Shown here one piece after another: positions 27,530-36,369 of a stretch of DNA of 64,000 bases (the first letter of the stretch is position 1; each line of letters starts with the position of its first letter). The notes beneath the pieces are model-generated. The model made no database searches and was not told where the DNA came from. It saw only the letters and a program-made list of their open reading frames with translations. A program made the position numbers and the translations under genes. The DNA is from Franzmannia pantelleriensis. Lineage in GTDB: Bacteria > Pseudomonadota > Gammaproteobacteria > Pseudomonadales > Halomonadaceae. Where the stretch lies: assembly GCF_900102875.1 (NCBI RefSeq), contig NZ_FNGH01000011.1:120628-184627 (forward strand), written 5' to 3'.

Positions 27530-29149
27530 GTGAAAATTTTTGTAGAGTCGCGTTTTAAGAGAACGCTGCTGGCGAGCGCCATGGGCTTGGCCGCGGCTTC
27601 ACTCGGCGCTCAGGCGCTGGCCCAGGAGGCGGTGCCCTCGATTGATCTGATGACCACCACCGAGTCCTACGATCCGATCCGCTATGAGGCGGCCTTTATG
27701 ATCGCCGAGCGCTGGGAGGAGCTGGGCTTCGAGGTCAATGTCCAGCCCACCGAGTTCAGCACCGCCCTGGAGCGGTTCTACGACCAGCAGGACTTCGATG
27801 CCACTATCCTTGGCTGGAGCGGCCGCACCGACCGCCTCGATCCGCAGTTCTTCCTTAGTACCCTCGACTCCCGCCAGGCCAACCCCGGCGGCAACAATCC
27901 AGGCGGCTACGACAATCCCGACTTCGATGCGCTGTTCGATCAGCAGTCCCAGGCCTTCGATCCGGATGAGCGCCAGCGGCTGGTGATGGAGATGCAGGAG
28001 CTCTACAAGCCGGATGCGCCGCTGGTGGTACTGTTTCATCGCGATGAGGTGGTGGCCTACAACCACGAGGCGTTCGGCGGCTTCGAGCCAATGGCCGGGG
28101 AGGGCCTCTACAGCGAGTGGGGCCCGATGGAGGCGACGCCGGTGGGTGATCGCAGCACCCTGCGCATCGGCGGGCCTCAGGAGCCCGACAACCTCAATCC
28201 GCTGGCCTCCACCTCGGTATGGGGCTGGAAGTGGATGCGCCTCTACTACGACCGTCTAGTGCGCCTGTCGGCCGACGTCGAGCCGCTGCCCTGGGCCGCT
28301 GAGGAGGTCGATCAGGTCGATGACACCACCGTGGCGGTGACCCTGCGTGAGGGCATGACCTTCCATGACGGCGAGCCGCTCACCGCCGATGACGTGGCGT
28401 TTACCTGGAACTACTACCTCGACCAGGACTACAGCTACTTCAATTCCTACCTGGCCGCACTGGATAACGCCGAGGCCGTGGACGAGTACACCGTGCACTT
28501 CCATCTGAGTGAGCCATCGGCGTCGTTCGCTAGCATCTCGCTGTCGCAGATCCCGATCCTGCCCGGGCATATCTGGTCGGAGATCGACGACGCTTCGACG
28601 CTGAGTCCCGACGAGGTTCCCACCGTAGGCTCCGGTCCCTTCCAGTACGAGCGTTTTGACCGCGGCGAATTCATGGCCATCAGCAAGTTCGACGACCACT
28701 TCCATGCCGACGAGATCGCCGTCGACGGCGTCGAGTTCATCATCTATGCCGACATGGAGGGCGTCTATACCGGCCTGCAGACCGGCGAGATCGACGTGAC
28801 CGCCTGGCGCATGGAGCCCGGTCAGATCAGCCTGGCCGAGAGCGAAGATCACCTCACCGTGGTCAACGTGCCCGACTTTGGCTACTTCCATATGACCTAT
28901 AACCTGCGCCGCGCGCCCTTCGATGATCGTGCCGTACGCCGTGCGCTGACTATGGCCAGCGACCGCGAGCGCATGGTCAACGTGCTGCTCGACGGCCGCG
29001 GCGAGGTGGGCTCCAGCGTGATCGCGCCGGTCAATACCTTCTGGCATGAAGCCTTTATCGAGCGCTTCGACTTCGACATGGACGCGGCTCGCGCCGAGCT
29101 GGAAGAGGCTGGCTACAGCTGGGATGAGGACGGTCGCCTGATGCGCTGA
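27530..29149 (+). CDS. peptide-type ABC transporter solute-binding protein, apparently circularly permuted
   Basis: This 539-residue periplasmic receptor has a signal peptide ending near residue 31 (GAQALA then QEAVPS). The rest belongs to the SBP_bac_5 (DppA/OppA) family but in swapped order. Residues about 37-190 look like the usual C-terminal part (RYEAAFMIAERWEELGFEV, then YDNPDFDALFDQQ and ERQRLVMEMQELYK). Residues about 209-539 look like the usual N-terminal part (LRIGGPQEPDNLNPL, TFHDGEPLTADDVAF) and end at AGYSWDEDGRLMR, where the C-terminal part would normally continue. Only one copy of each half is present. An ATG at 27515 is an alternative start, but AGGCGG fits the GTG at 27530. 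The permease genes follow. Confidence 0.85.
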   Translation: MKIFVESRFKRTLLASAMGLAAASLGAQALAQEAVPSIDLMTTTESYDPIRYEAAFMIAERWEELGFEVNVQPTEFSTALERFYDQQDFDATILGWSGRTDRLDPQFFLSTLDSRQANPGGNNPGGYDNPDFDALFDQQSQAFDPDERQRLVMEMQELYKPDAPLVVLFHRDEVVAYNHEAFGGFEPMAGEGLYSEWGPMEATPVGDRSTLRIGGPQEPDNLNPLASTSVWGWKWMRLYYDRLVRLSADVEPLPWAAEEVDQVDDTTVAVTLREGMTFHDGEPLTADDVAFTWNYYLDQDYSYFNSYLAALDNAEAVDEYTVHFHLSEPSASFASISLSQIPILPGHIWSEIDDASTLSPDEVPTVGSGPFQYERFDRGEFMAISKFDDHFHADEIAVDGVEFIIYADMEGVYTGLQTGEIDVTAWRMEPGQISLAESEDHLTVVNVPDFGYFHMTYNLRRAPFDDRAVRRALTMASDRERMVNVLLDGRGEVGSSVIAPVNTFWHEAFIERFDFDMDAARAELEEAGYSWDEDGRLMR

Positions 29150-29182
29150 GCGCATCCCTGAGACCATCTCCTTCATAGAGGT

Positions 29183-29226
29183 GCCGCCACCCCACGATGC
29201 TCACAAGGCGGCGTGGGGTGGACGGC
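29183..29226 (+). other. hairpin between receptor and permease genes
   Basis: GCCGCCACCCCACG pairs with CGTGGGGTGGACGGC, giving fourteen pairs and one bulged A. No T-run follows. Such stems often protect the receptor transcript and reduce permease expression. Confidence 0.5.
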
Positions 29227-29245
29227 CGTTCACAGCGAGTCCGTC

Positions 29246-30226
29246 ATGTCGTCACGCAGAAGCTACCTGATACGCCGTGTGCTGCACGGCTTCATGGCGC
29301 TGTTCATCATCGCCACCCTGCTGTTCTTCCTGTTTCGCTTGGGGCTGCCCGACCCCACTGCCGCGCTGATCACCGAGGGGCTGACTCCCGAAGAGCGTGA
29401 GCGCATTCGCGCCAGCTTCGGCCTCGACCGGCCGATCTGGGAGCAGTATTTCATCTACCTGGCGAATATCGTCCAGGGCGACTTCGGCTACTCCTTCCAC
29501 TACCGTGCGCCGGTGGCGGATATCATCTGGGAGCGGCTCGGCAACACCATGATCCTGATGCTGCCGGCCATCGTGCTGGCCTATGGGGTGGGGGCACCGC
29601 TGGGTGCCTGGCTGTCGTGGCGGCGCGGCAGCCGCGCCGACACCAGCGGTATCTTCGTCGGCCTGATGTTTCGCTCCGCGCCGATGTTCTGGACCGGCAT
29701 GATCGCCATTCTGATCTTCGGTATCGGGCTCGGCTGGCTACCCACCAGTGGCATGCGCACGCTGCCCTACGAGGCTTCGGGCTTCTTCGACAAGATATTC
29801 ACTCTCGACTTCCTGCATCACCTGATACTGCCGGCGCTGGTGGTGGCGCTCTACTACCTGGGGTCGCCGCTGCTGATAATGCGCAACACCATGCTCGAGG
29901 TGTACGGCGAGGACTTCATCGAGATGGCCCGCGCCAAAGGGCTGCCGGAGCGCCGTATTCTCTATGCCCACGCCGCGCGCAATGCGCTGCTGCCGGTGGT
30001 CACCCAATTGGCGGTCACCATCGGCCTGGCCGCTGGCGGTCAGGTGGTGGTCGAGGTGGTGTTCTCGTGGCCGGGGCTGGGGCGCGAGATCCTCAACTCG
30101 GTACGCACCTCTGACTTCCCCCTCGCCCAGGCCAGCTTCCTGGTGATGGCGGCCTTCGTCATCACCCTCAACCTGCTGGTCGACATCCTTTACACCATGC
30201 TGGACCCGAGGGTGAGCTTCAAATGA
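29246..30226 (+). CDS. ABC transporter permease, DppB-like
   Basis: This 326-residue inner-membrane subunit has six helices and the DppB/OppB layout. The N-terminal periplasmic part contains GLTPEERERIRASFGLDRPIWEQY and GDFGYSFHYRAPV. The EAA loop that contacts the ATPase reads EDFIEMARAKGLPERRILYAHAARNA, split by the family pattern near residue 230. The start at 29246 gives the usual N-terminus. The stop overlaps the next permease (ATGA), so the two are coupled. Confidence 0.92.
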   Translation: MSSRRSYLIRRVLHGFMALFIIATLLFFLFRLGLPDPTAALITEGLTPEERERIRASFGLDRPIWEQYFIYLANIVQGDFGYSFHYRAPVADIIWERLGNTMILMLPAIVLAYGVGAPLGAWLSWRRGSRADTSGIFVGLMFRSAPMFWTGMIAILIFGIGLGWLPTSGMRTLPYEASGFFDKIFTLDFLHHLILPALVVALYYLGSPLLIMRNTMLEVYGEDFIEMARAKGLPERRILYAHAARNALLPVVTQLAVTIGLAAGGQVVVEVVFSWPGLGREILNSVRTSDFPLAQASFLVMAAFVITLNLLVDILYTMLDPRVSFK

Positions 30227-31959
30227 ACCGATCACGACTGATGAAGAGCGCCCAGGAGCCGATCAGGGCGATCCTCGGCGACCGGCTGGCGCTGGTGGGG
30301 CTGGCGGTGCTGCTGTCGATCATCGCCATGGCGCTGTTCGCTCCGCTGCTCTCCACCCACGCCCCGCTGGCGGTCAACGAGCGCGAGGAAGGCTCGCTGT
30401 TCACGCGCAGCGTCGACGGCGAGCAGGTGCGCTGGCTGGCCTCGCCGCCGCTAGGCAATGCCACCCTGAATGCCGCCGACTACCGCGATGGGCTGGGCAT
30501 GGCAGTGGGCCGTGATGGGGTGGTGTGGCGCTACGCAGAGGGCGACTGGTCGCGCCTCGACACGCCGCTGTCGACTACCCTGCACGCGGTCAATATTCGC
30601 GAGGACGGCGCCACCCTGGTGGCCGGCGCTCGGGGCACGGTGGCGCTGTGGACCCCCGACGGTAGCTGGCAGACCTATGACATGCCTGAGCCGTTGAACG
30701 TCAACGGTATCGCTTGGCGCGATGCCGGCACCGCGCTGCTGGTGGGTGGCGGCGAGACCATCTGGCGCCTCGACATGGCCAGCGGCGAGGTGACGTCGCT
30801 GGAGAGCCCTGTGGGCCGCGGCTTCGACCTCAACGCCGTGGCGCTCGACGTCGACGGCAGCGCCTGGCTGGTGGGTGACCGCGGCCTGGCGCTGCACCTC
30901 GCCTCCGACGCCGACACCCCGAGTCTTGAGCGACTACCCGGCAACCGTGAGCTCAACCATATCCATATCGCCGACAGCGGGGCCGGTCTGATCGTCGGCG
31001 AGCGCGGCACCCTGCTGGTACGCGATGACGCCGAGGCAAGCTGGCAGAGCCAGGATGCCCCGGACTCCCGCGCCATGCGCGCCGGCTGGATTACCGACGA
31101 CGGTCATGCCTTTGCGGTGGGGCGTAGCGGCATCGTCTTCGAGCGTGAGCCGGGCGGCGACTGGCAGTTGATGCCCAGCGACGAGGAGCGCCATCTGCGT
31201 ACACTGATGGTCACCGAAGAGCACTACTTTGCGCTGGGGTCGGATCGTTTCGTCAACCGCCTGGCGCCGCCCTCCGGCGAGCACTGGTTCGGCACCGACC
31301 ATCTCGGCCGCGATCTGTTCAGTCAGAACGTTCACGGTTCGCAGATCGCCCTGCTGGTGGGCTTTCTTGGCGCCGCCCTGGTGGTGCTGATCGGCGCCAA
31401 CGTGGGTCTGGTGGCCGGCTACTTCCGCGGCCGTACCGAAACCGTGCTGATGCGCACCGTGGATGTGATGTACGGGATTCCCTTCGAGCCCTTTGCGCTG
31501 ATCCTGGTGCTGCTGTTCGAGCCGAGTCTGTTTATCGTCATCCTCGCTGTATCACTGCTCACCTGGCGCACCGTGGCGCGGCTGATCCGCTCTCAGGTGC
31601 TGAGCCTGCGCGAGCGGCCCTTCGTCAAGGCGGCGCGGGTCGCCGGGGCGTCGGACCTGCGCATCATGTATCTGCATATCTTCCCCAATGTGATGCCGCT
31701 GGTGTTCCTGGAGTTGGCCATCATCGTCGGGGTGTCGATCATCGCCGAGGCGACGCTGTCGTTTCTCGGGCTGGGCCCGCCGCAGTCGATCTCCTGGGGT
31801 GGGATCCTGCACAACGCGCGGCTCTCAGGGGCCTGGCGCGAGGCCTGGTGGTGGAACCTGCCGCCGGGGCTGCTGATCATGATCACGGTGCTCTCCGTGT
31901 TCTTCATCTCCCGCTCGCTCGAGCTGGTGGCCAATCCACGACTGAGGGCACGTCGATGA
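30223..31959 (+). CDS. ABC transporter permease, DppC-like, with inserted beta-propeller-like domain
   Basis: This 578-residue protein is nearly twice the family's usual 290. The first helix is at about 22-44. The normal DppC continuation resumes at residue 356 with FGTDHLGRDLFSQNVHGSQ, followed by five helices and the EAA loop (FVKAARVAGASDLRIMYLHIFPN). Between them, in the periplasm, lie seven repeats of about 40 residues with the core pattern xxxVGxxGxxx...WxxxxxP, starting near 92, 131, 171, 214, 255, 296 and 335. This is the pattern of Ycf48/BNR-like propeller blades. The frame is open throughout with normal codon use, so it is a true fusion. Its job, perhaps docking the receptor or cell wall, is unknown. 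Confidence 0.9.
   Translation: MNRSRLMKSAQEPIRAILGDRLALVGLAVLLSIIAMALFAPLLSTHAPLAVNEREEGSLFTRSVDGEQVRWLASPPLGNATLNAADYRDGLGMAVGRDGVVWRYAEGDWSRLDTPLSTTLHAVNIREDGATLVAGARGTVALWTPDGSWQTYDMPEPLNVNGIAWRDAGTALLVGGGETIWRLDMASGEVTSLESPVGRGFDLNAVALDVDGSAWLVGDRGLALHLASDADTPSLERLPGNRELNHIHIADSGAGLIVGERGTLLVRDDAEASWQSQDAPDSRAMRAGWITDDGHAFAVGRSGIVFEREPGGDWQLMPSDEERHLRTLMVTEEHYFALGSDRFVNRLAPPSGEHWFGTDHLGRDLFSQNVHGSQIALLVGFLGAALVVLIGANVGLVAGYFRGRTETVLMRTVDVMYGIPFEPFALILVLLFEPSLFIVILAVSLLTWRTVARLIRSQVLSLRERPFVKAARVAGASDLRIMYLHIFPNVMPLVFLELAIIVGVSIIAEATLSFLGLGPPQSISWGGILHNARLSGAWREAWWWNLPPGLLIMITVLSVFFISRSLELVANPRLRARR
30496..31269 (+). repeat. region coding seven propeller-blade-like repeats
   Basis: Repeat cores read GMAVGRDGVVWRY, TLVAGARGTVALW, ALLVGGGETIWRL, AWLVGDRGLALHL, GLIVGERGTLLVR, AFAVGRSGIVFER and YFALGSDRFVNRL, at intervals of 39 to 43 residues. 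Seven blades would close a standard beta-propeller. The DNA repeats have diverged, so the duplication is not recent. Confidence 0.8.
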
Positions 31960-34268
31960 CTGCACCAACGTTACTGACCGTCGATGACCTGGCCATTCAC
32001 TATCAGACCGGCGCCGGCCCGGTGCAGGCCGTGGACGGGGTGAGCTTCACCCTGGCGCCCGGCGAGGCGCTGGGGCTGGTCGGGGAGTCGGGCTGTGGCA
32101 AGACCACCGCGGCCAAGGCCATGCTGCGGCTGCTACCACCCAACGGCCAGGTACCCCGCGGGCGTATCGACTTTGCTGGCCGCGACCTGCTCGGCCTCGA
32201 TCCGGAGGCGATGCGCCAGGTGCGCTGGGACGAGATTGCCTGGATCTCCCAGGCGGCGATGAATGCCCTGGATCCGGTGTACACCGTCGGCGACCAGATT
32301 CTCGAGGCGATGAGCGCGCACCGCAAGATCGAGCGCAAGGCGGCCTGGGCCCACGCAGAGCAGCTGTTCCGCGACGTGGGGATCGACCCGGCGCGGCTCT
32401 CTGCCTACCCCCATGAGATGAGTGGTGGCATGAAGCAGCGCGCGGTGATCGCCATGGCGTTGGCGTTAGACCCGCAGCTGATCGTCGCCGACGAGCCGAC
32501 CACCGCGCTCGATGTGGTGACCCAGGCGCAGATTCTGTCGCGGCTGACCAAGCTGCGCCGCGAGCGCGGCCTGGCGCTGATGTTCATTACCCACGACATC
32601 TCGGTAGTGGTGCAGACCTGTGACCGGGTAGCGGTGATGTACGGCGGCCAGATCATGGAGACCGGGCCGGTGCGTGAGGTCTTCGCCAGCCCCTTCCACC
32701 CCTACACCATGGGACTGACCAACGCTTTCCCGACCCTGGAAGGCGCCCAGCGCGAGCTGATCTCGATTCCCGGCAGCCCACCGGATCTGCTCGACCCGCC
32801 GTCGGGCTGCCGTTTCGCTGAACGCTGTCCCTTCGCTACCCAGCGCTGCACCCGCGAGACGCCGGCGCTGGCCGAGGTCGGCGAAGGACGCCATGCGGCC
32901 TGCCACTATCCCGATCAAGCGGTGGATTTCCGCCAGCGGGCGGCGCAGAACGCTACCTGGCAGATTGCCGGCGAGCGCCTCGGCGAGCAGGTCCAGGGCG
33001 CCGGCAGCCTGGAGCGGCGCATGAGTGAGACGCCGATTCTCGAGGTCGAGGGGCTCAAGAAGTATTTCCCGGTGGAGCAGGGCTTCCTCGACGGCCTGCG
33101 CGGCAAGCGCCAGGAGCGCCAGGTCCACGCCGTCGACGACATCGACGTCGATCTGCGCGAAGGCGAGATTCTCGGCCTGGCCGGTGAGTCGGGCTCGGGC
33201 AAGACCACTACCGGTGAGATGTTGGTGCGCCTGCAGGACGTCACCGCCGGCGAGATCCGTTTCGACGGCGTCAACATCGCCGCCCTCAAGGGGCCTGCGC
33301 TCAAGGCGTTCCGGCGCAGCGCCCAGATGATTTTCCAGGACCCGTACCAGACCCTCAATCCCCGCTTCACCATCCACGACATCGTCGCCGAGCCGCTGAT
33401 CATCCACCGCCTGGCCGAGGGCGATGCGCTGGAGCAGCGCGTGGTCGAGGCGCTGGAGCGGGCCGGACTCAAGCCGGCCGGTGCCTATCAGGATCGCTTT
33501 CCCCACGAGTTGTCGGGCGGCCAGCGCCAGCGGGTGGCGATCGCCAGGGGGATCATCCTCGAACCGCGTTTCATGGTCGCCGACGAGCCGGTGTCGATGC
33601 TGGATGTGTCGATCCGCGCCGGGGTGCTCAACCTGATGCGGCGTTTTCGCAACGAGCTGGGCATCTCCTTCGTTTACGTCAGCCACGATCTGCCGACGAT
33701 TCGCTACGTCGCCGATCGTACCGCGATCATGTATCTCGGTGAGATCGTCGAGGTGGGACCCACCGATACTTTGATCCTCGAGCGCAAGCACCCCTACACG
33801 CAGCTGTTGCTGGATGCCAGTCCCGAGCCGGACCCGGCGGTGGTCAAGGCGCCGCTGGAGAGTGCCGGGGAGATTCCCAGCGCCGTGGAGCCGCCCAACG
33901 GCTGCCATTTCCACACCCGTTGCCCCAAGGCCATGACACACTGCGGCTGGGAGGGGCGCGACGTAGCCACAGCGCTCAGCGAGTGGCGGATTCAGGGCGG
34001 GGAGATCCGCTATCTGGGTGGCGTCAGTGTGACCGGCTTGACCGCCCAACTGGCGCTGGCGGAAGGCGCCGACGAGGCGTCGGCCCGCGATGAGCTACAG
34101 GCGATTCTCTCGGCCAAGCACCCCTCGCTGTGGCAGGCGGCCCGGATCGAGGCCCGGGAGGGGAGTCTAGGCGTCGTGTTCTCGGCTCAGGCCTCGCCCA
34201 AACGGCGGCTGATTGCCCGTGAGCATTCAGTGGCCTGCTATCTCTACGAGGAGGTGGGAACTGCGTAG
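31956..34268 (+). CDS. fused dipeptide-type ABC transporter ATPase (DppD-DppF)
   Basis: This 770-residue protein has two complete nucleotide-binding domains. The first has GESGCGKTT, MSGGMKQRA and VADEPTTALD, and ends with the cysteine motif GCRFAERCPFATQRC. The second has GESGSGKTT, LSGGQRQRV and VADEPVSMLD, then GCHFHTRCPKAMTHC. In the first motif the fourth cysteine follows soon after. In the second, 98 residues separate C663 from C761 (HSVACYLYEE), which implies an insertion of roughly 80 residues. The fusion replaces two genes and powers the importer encoded just upstream. The start overlaps the permease stop. Confidence 0.93.
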   Translation: MTAPTLLTVDDLAIHYQTGAGPVQAVDGVSFTLAPGEALGLVGESGCGKTTAAKAMLRLLPPNGQVPRGRIDFAGRDLLGLDPEAMRQVRWDEIAWISQAAMNALDPVYTVGDQILEAMSAHRKIERKAAWAHAEQLFRDVGIDPARLSAYPHEMSGGMKQRAVIAMALALDPQLIVADEPTTALDVVTQAQILSRLTKLRRERGLALMFITHDISVVVQTCDRVAVMYGGQIMETGPVREVFASPFHPYTMGLTNAFPTLEGAQRELISIPGSPPDLLDPPSGCRFAERCPFATQRCTRETPALAEVGEGRHAACHYPDQAVDFRQRAAQNATWQIAGERLGEQVQGAGSLERRMSETPILEVEGLKKYFPVEQGFLDGLRGKRQERQVHAVDDIDVDLREGEILGLAGESGSGKTTTGEMLVRLQDVTAGEIRFDGVNIAALKGPALKAFRRSAQMIFQDPYQTLNPRFTIHDIVAEPLIIHRLAEGDALEQRVVEALERAGLKPAGAYQDRFPHELSGGQRQRVAIARGIILEPRFMVADEPVSMLDVSIRAGVLNLMRRFRNELGISFVYVSHDLPTIRYVADRTAIMYLGEIVEVGPTDTLILERKHPYTQLLLDASPEPDPAVVKAPLESAGEIPSAVEPPNGCHFHTRCPKAMTHCGWEGRDVATALSEWRIQGGEIRYLGGVSVTGLTAQLALAEGADEASARDELQAILSAKHPSLWQAARIEAREGSLGVVFSAQASPKRRLIAREHSVACYLYEEVGTA

Positions 34269-34269
34269 C

Positions 34270-34301
34270 GGGTGCGCCCGCGCGGTCCGCGGGGCGCATC
34301 C
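34270..34301 (+). terminator. hairpin ending the ABC importer operon
   Basis: GGGTGCGCCC pairs with GGGCGCATCC through one G-T pair, with a smaller GC stem inside the loop. It lies one base after the ATPase stop, between convergent genes, so it may act in both directions. No T-run is present. Confidence 0.55.
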
Positions 34302-34312
34302 TGAGGGGCCGG

Positions 34313-34570
34313 TCAACGCTGCTTGATGTAGAACCCCACCATACACAGCACTAGGCCGAGTACCGACAGCAGCATGCCGCCGTTGACCAGCAGCGGGTAG
34401 CGCTCCAGCCAGGAGACGAACGGCTGGGGCGTGTCGCGGCAGACGCCGTCGAGGTAGTCCCAGTAGCCGCCGGAGAGGGTGCACTCGCGGACGTCACCGA
34501 GTTCCCAGAAGTAAACGCCCATCAGTAGCACGACGGGCACGATCATGAGCAGCAATCCAAGTCGTATCAT
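34313..34570 (-). CDS. hypothetical small two-helix membrane protein
   Basis: I do not recognise a family. The 85-residue protein has a hydrophobic N-terminal segment (about 3-22), a short loop with two cysteines (C30 and C44) that could form a periplasmic disulfide, and a second helix at about 62-82. It starts 15 bases after the M48 protease gene on the same strand, so it probably shares its transcript and may act with it. Confidence 0.65.
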   Translation of the reverse strand: MIRLGLLLMIVPVVLLMGVYFWELGDVRECTLSGGYWDYLDGVCRDTPQPFVSWLERYPLLVNGGMLLSVLGLVLCMVGFYIKQR

Positions 34571-34585
34571 CGGTTCGTGGGCACC

Positions 34586-35389
34586 TTAACTTGGACGCGG
34601 GCAGTTGGGTTGGCGTCCGGCGCTGCGCGCCTGCTCGTAGCGCGCCATGGCATCGTCCATATTGGCTTGGAGACCGGCCATGCGCTGGCCCTGGCTGGGG
34701 TGGGTCGACATCCACACCGGTGGCTGGCCGCCGCTGGCTGCCTGCATGTTCTCCCACAGCGTCACGCTGGCACGGGGATCGAAGCCGGCCTCAGCCATCA
34801 AGCGCAGGCCAATCACGTCGGCCTCGCTCTCGTGGCGGCGCGAGAAGGGCAGCAGGATGCCGTACTGGGCGCCGGCGCCAAGCAGGCCTAGCATCTGCTC
34901 GCCTTGTGGGCCCTGCAGCCCGGCCACCGAGGAGAGCACCGACATGCCGACCTGGGTCGCCGACTGGGTCGAAACCCGCTCGTTGGCGTGGTTGGCCACC
35001 ACGTGGCCCATCTCGTGGCCCACTACCGTGGCGACCTGATTCTGGTCGGTGGCGATGTCGAGCAGACCAGTGTGGATCCCCATGTAGCCACCGGGCAGGG
35101 CAAAGGCGTTGGCCGAGTCATCCTGGAAGACGCGGATCTGCCAGTTGTAGTCGCGGTCCCGGCCGGAGAGCTCGGCCACCAGGGCGTCGGCGATGCACTG
35201 GGCGTAGCGGGCGTGAGCGCCGCCGACCACTGTCATGTCCTGCTGATATTGCTCGAAGGCCTGCTGACCCATCTGGTTGAGCTGCTCATCCGAGTAGAGG
35301 GTGAACTGCTGCCGCCCGGTAGGGGAGCTGGCGCAGGCAGCGAGCGATACGCACAGCGCACCAATGGCGAGTCGGGGGATCCAGCGCAT
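34586..35389 (-). CDS. M48 family metalloprotease, lipoprotein (LoiP/YcaL-like)
   Basis: This 267-residue protein has a lipoprotein signal ending in SLAAC at about residue 19, so it is anchored in the envelope. The zinc protease motif HEMGH is at about residue 120 and the third ligand lies in RRHESEADVIGLRLM. Before it stands NAFALPGGYMGIHTGLL, typical of M48. Relatives degrade misfolded outer-membrane proteins. The start at 35389 is chosen because the signal peptide begins there (MRWIPRLAIGAL). Confidence 0.9.
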   Translation of the reverse strand: MRWIPRLAIGALCVSLAACASSPTGRQQFTLYSDEQLNQMGQQAFEQYQQDMTVVGGAHARYAQCIADALVAELSGRDRDYNWQIRVFQDDSANAFALPGGYMGIHTGLLDIATDQNQVATVVGHEMGHVVANHANERVSTQSATQVGMSVLSSVAGLQGPQGEQMLGLLGAGAQYGILLPFSRRHESEADVIGLRLMAEAGFDPRASVTLWENMQAASGGQPPVWMSTHPSQGQRMAGLQANMDDAMARYEQARSAGRQPNCPRPS

Positions 35390-35493
35390 GGTCAAACGTC
35401 CTCGTAGTCCGTCCTTAGGCAGTGGACGAAAGCCACTGATCTGCCACAAGATACCCGGATACTCACCCAGGTCAACACAGGGAGACCCCGTTC

Positions 35494-36369
35494 ATGGATG
35501 CCGAGCTTTCAGCGCGACTCAGCAAGCTGCTCGATCGCGTCGAGGCCTTCTTGCCGCCCTCGCCGCGGCGCATCGACTGGTCGCGTGATGTGGCGGCGCT
35601 GTGGCAACGCCATCCACTGGGTGGACAACTTCTGCCGGTGGCGGTTCGCGATGCCGCGACCCTCGACGACCTGCTCGGCGTCGAGCGCCAGAAGCACGCC
35701 CTGCTCGCCAATACGCGCGCCTTCCTGCAGGGCCTGCCGGCCAACCACGCCCTGCTGTGGGGCTCACGGGGCAGCGGCAAGTCATCGATGGTACGCGCGC
35801 TGCTCAACACCCTGGCCGGCGAAGGCCTGCGCCTGATCCAGGTCGATCGCCACGACCTGGCCGGCCTGCCAGGGCTGGTCCAGCAGCTGCGCGACCAGCC
35901 GCAGCGCTTCGTGGTCTATTGCGACGACCTCTCGTTCGAGGCCAACGACGACGCCTACAAGGCGCTCAAGAGCGTGCTCGACGGCACCCTTACCGGGCCG
36001 CCCGACAACGTGTTGCTCTACGCCACCTCCAATCGCCGCCATCTGCTTCCCGAGTCGCTGTCCGATAACCAGGAGACTCAGCTGGTCGGCGATGAGCTGC
36101 ACCACGGCGATGCCGTCGAGGAGAAGATCTCGCTATCGGATCGCTTCGGCCTGTGGCTGGCGTTTCACCCCTTCAACCAGGCCACCTACCTCGAGGTCTG
36201 CGAGCATTGGGTGACGCGGCTGGGCAGCGGCGAGGACTGGCACGCCGGGGCCCGCGAGGCAGCGATCCGTTTCGCCACCCTGCGCGGCGGCCGGAGTGGC
36301 CGCGCCGCCTGGCAGTTCGCCTGCCAGTGGATAGGTGAGCAGCGGCTGGCGTCGCAGCCCCAGGCCTAG
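35494..36369 (+). CDS. AAA-type ATP-binding protein of the DUF815 family
   Basis: This 291-residue protein has a Walker A motif in LLWGSRGSGKSSMVRAL (about 88-104), a Walker B-like strand FVVYCDDLSFE and the sensor-like LLYATSNRRHLLPE. These are diagnostic of DUF815, a widely conserved family with no known role. Its last bases overlap those of the convergent lipoprotein gene: the sequence CTAG provides stop codons on both strands. Confidence 0.87.
   Translation: MDAELSARLSKLLDRVEAFLPPSPRRIDWSRDVAALWQRHPLGGQLLPVAVRDAATLDDLLGVERQKHALLANTRAFLQGLPANHALLWGSRGSGKSSMVRALLNTLAGEGLRLIQVDRHDLAGLPGLVQQLRDQPQRFVVYCDDLSFEANDDAYKALKSVLDGTLTGPPDNVLLYATSNRRHLLPESLSDNQETQLVGDELHHGDAVEEKISLSDRFGLWLAFHPFNQATYLEVCEHWVTRLGSGEDWHAGAREAAIRFATLRGGRSGRAAWQFACQWIGEQRLASQPQA

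Noticed and set aside
27530..29149. Reading the solute-binding gene as a frameshifted or broken gene
   Set aside because: The frame is open from signal peptide to stop, both halves keep family motifs, and the linker between them is short. A permuted but intact gene explains the sequence better.
32466..34049. A 527-codon minus-strand frame over the fused ATPase
   Set aside because: It mirrors two intact ABC ATPase domains and has no motif of its own.
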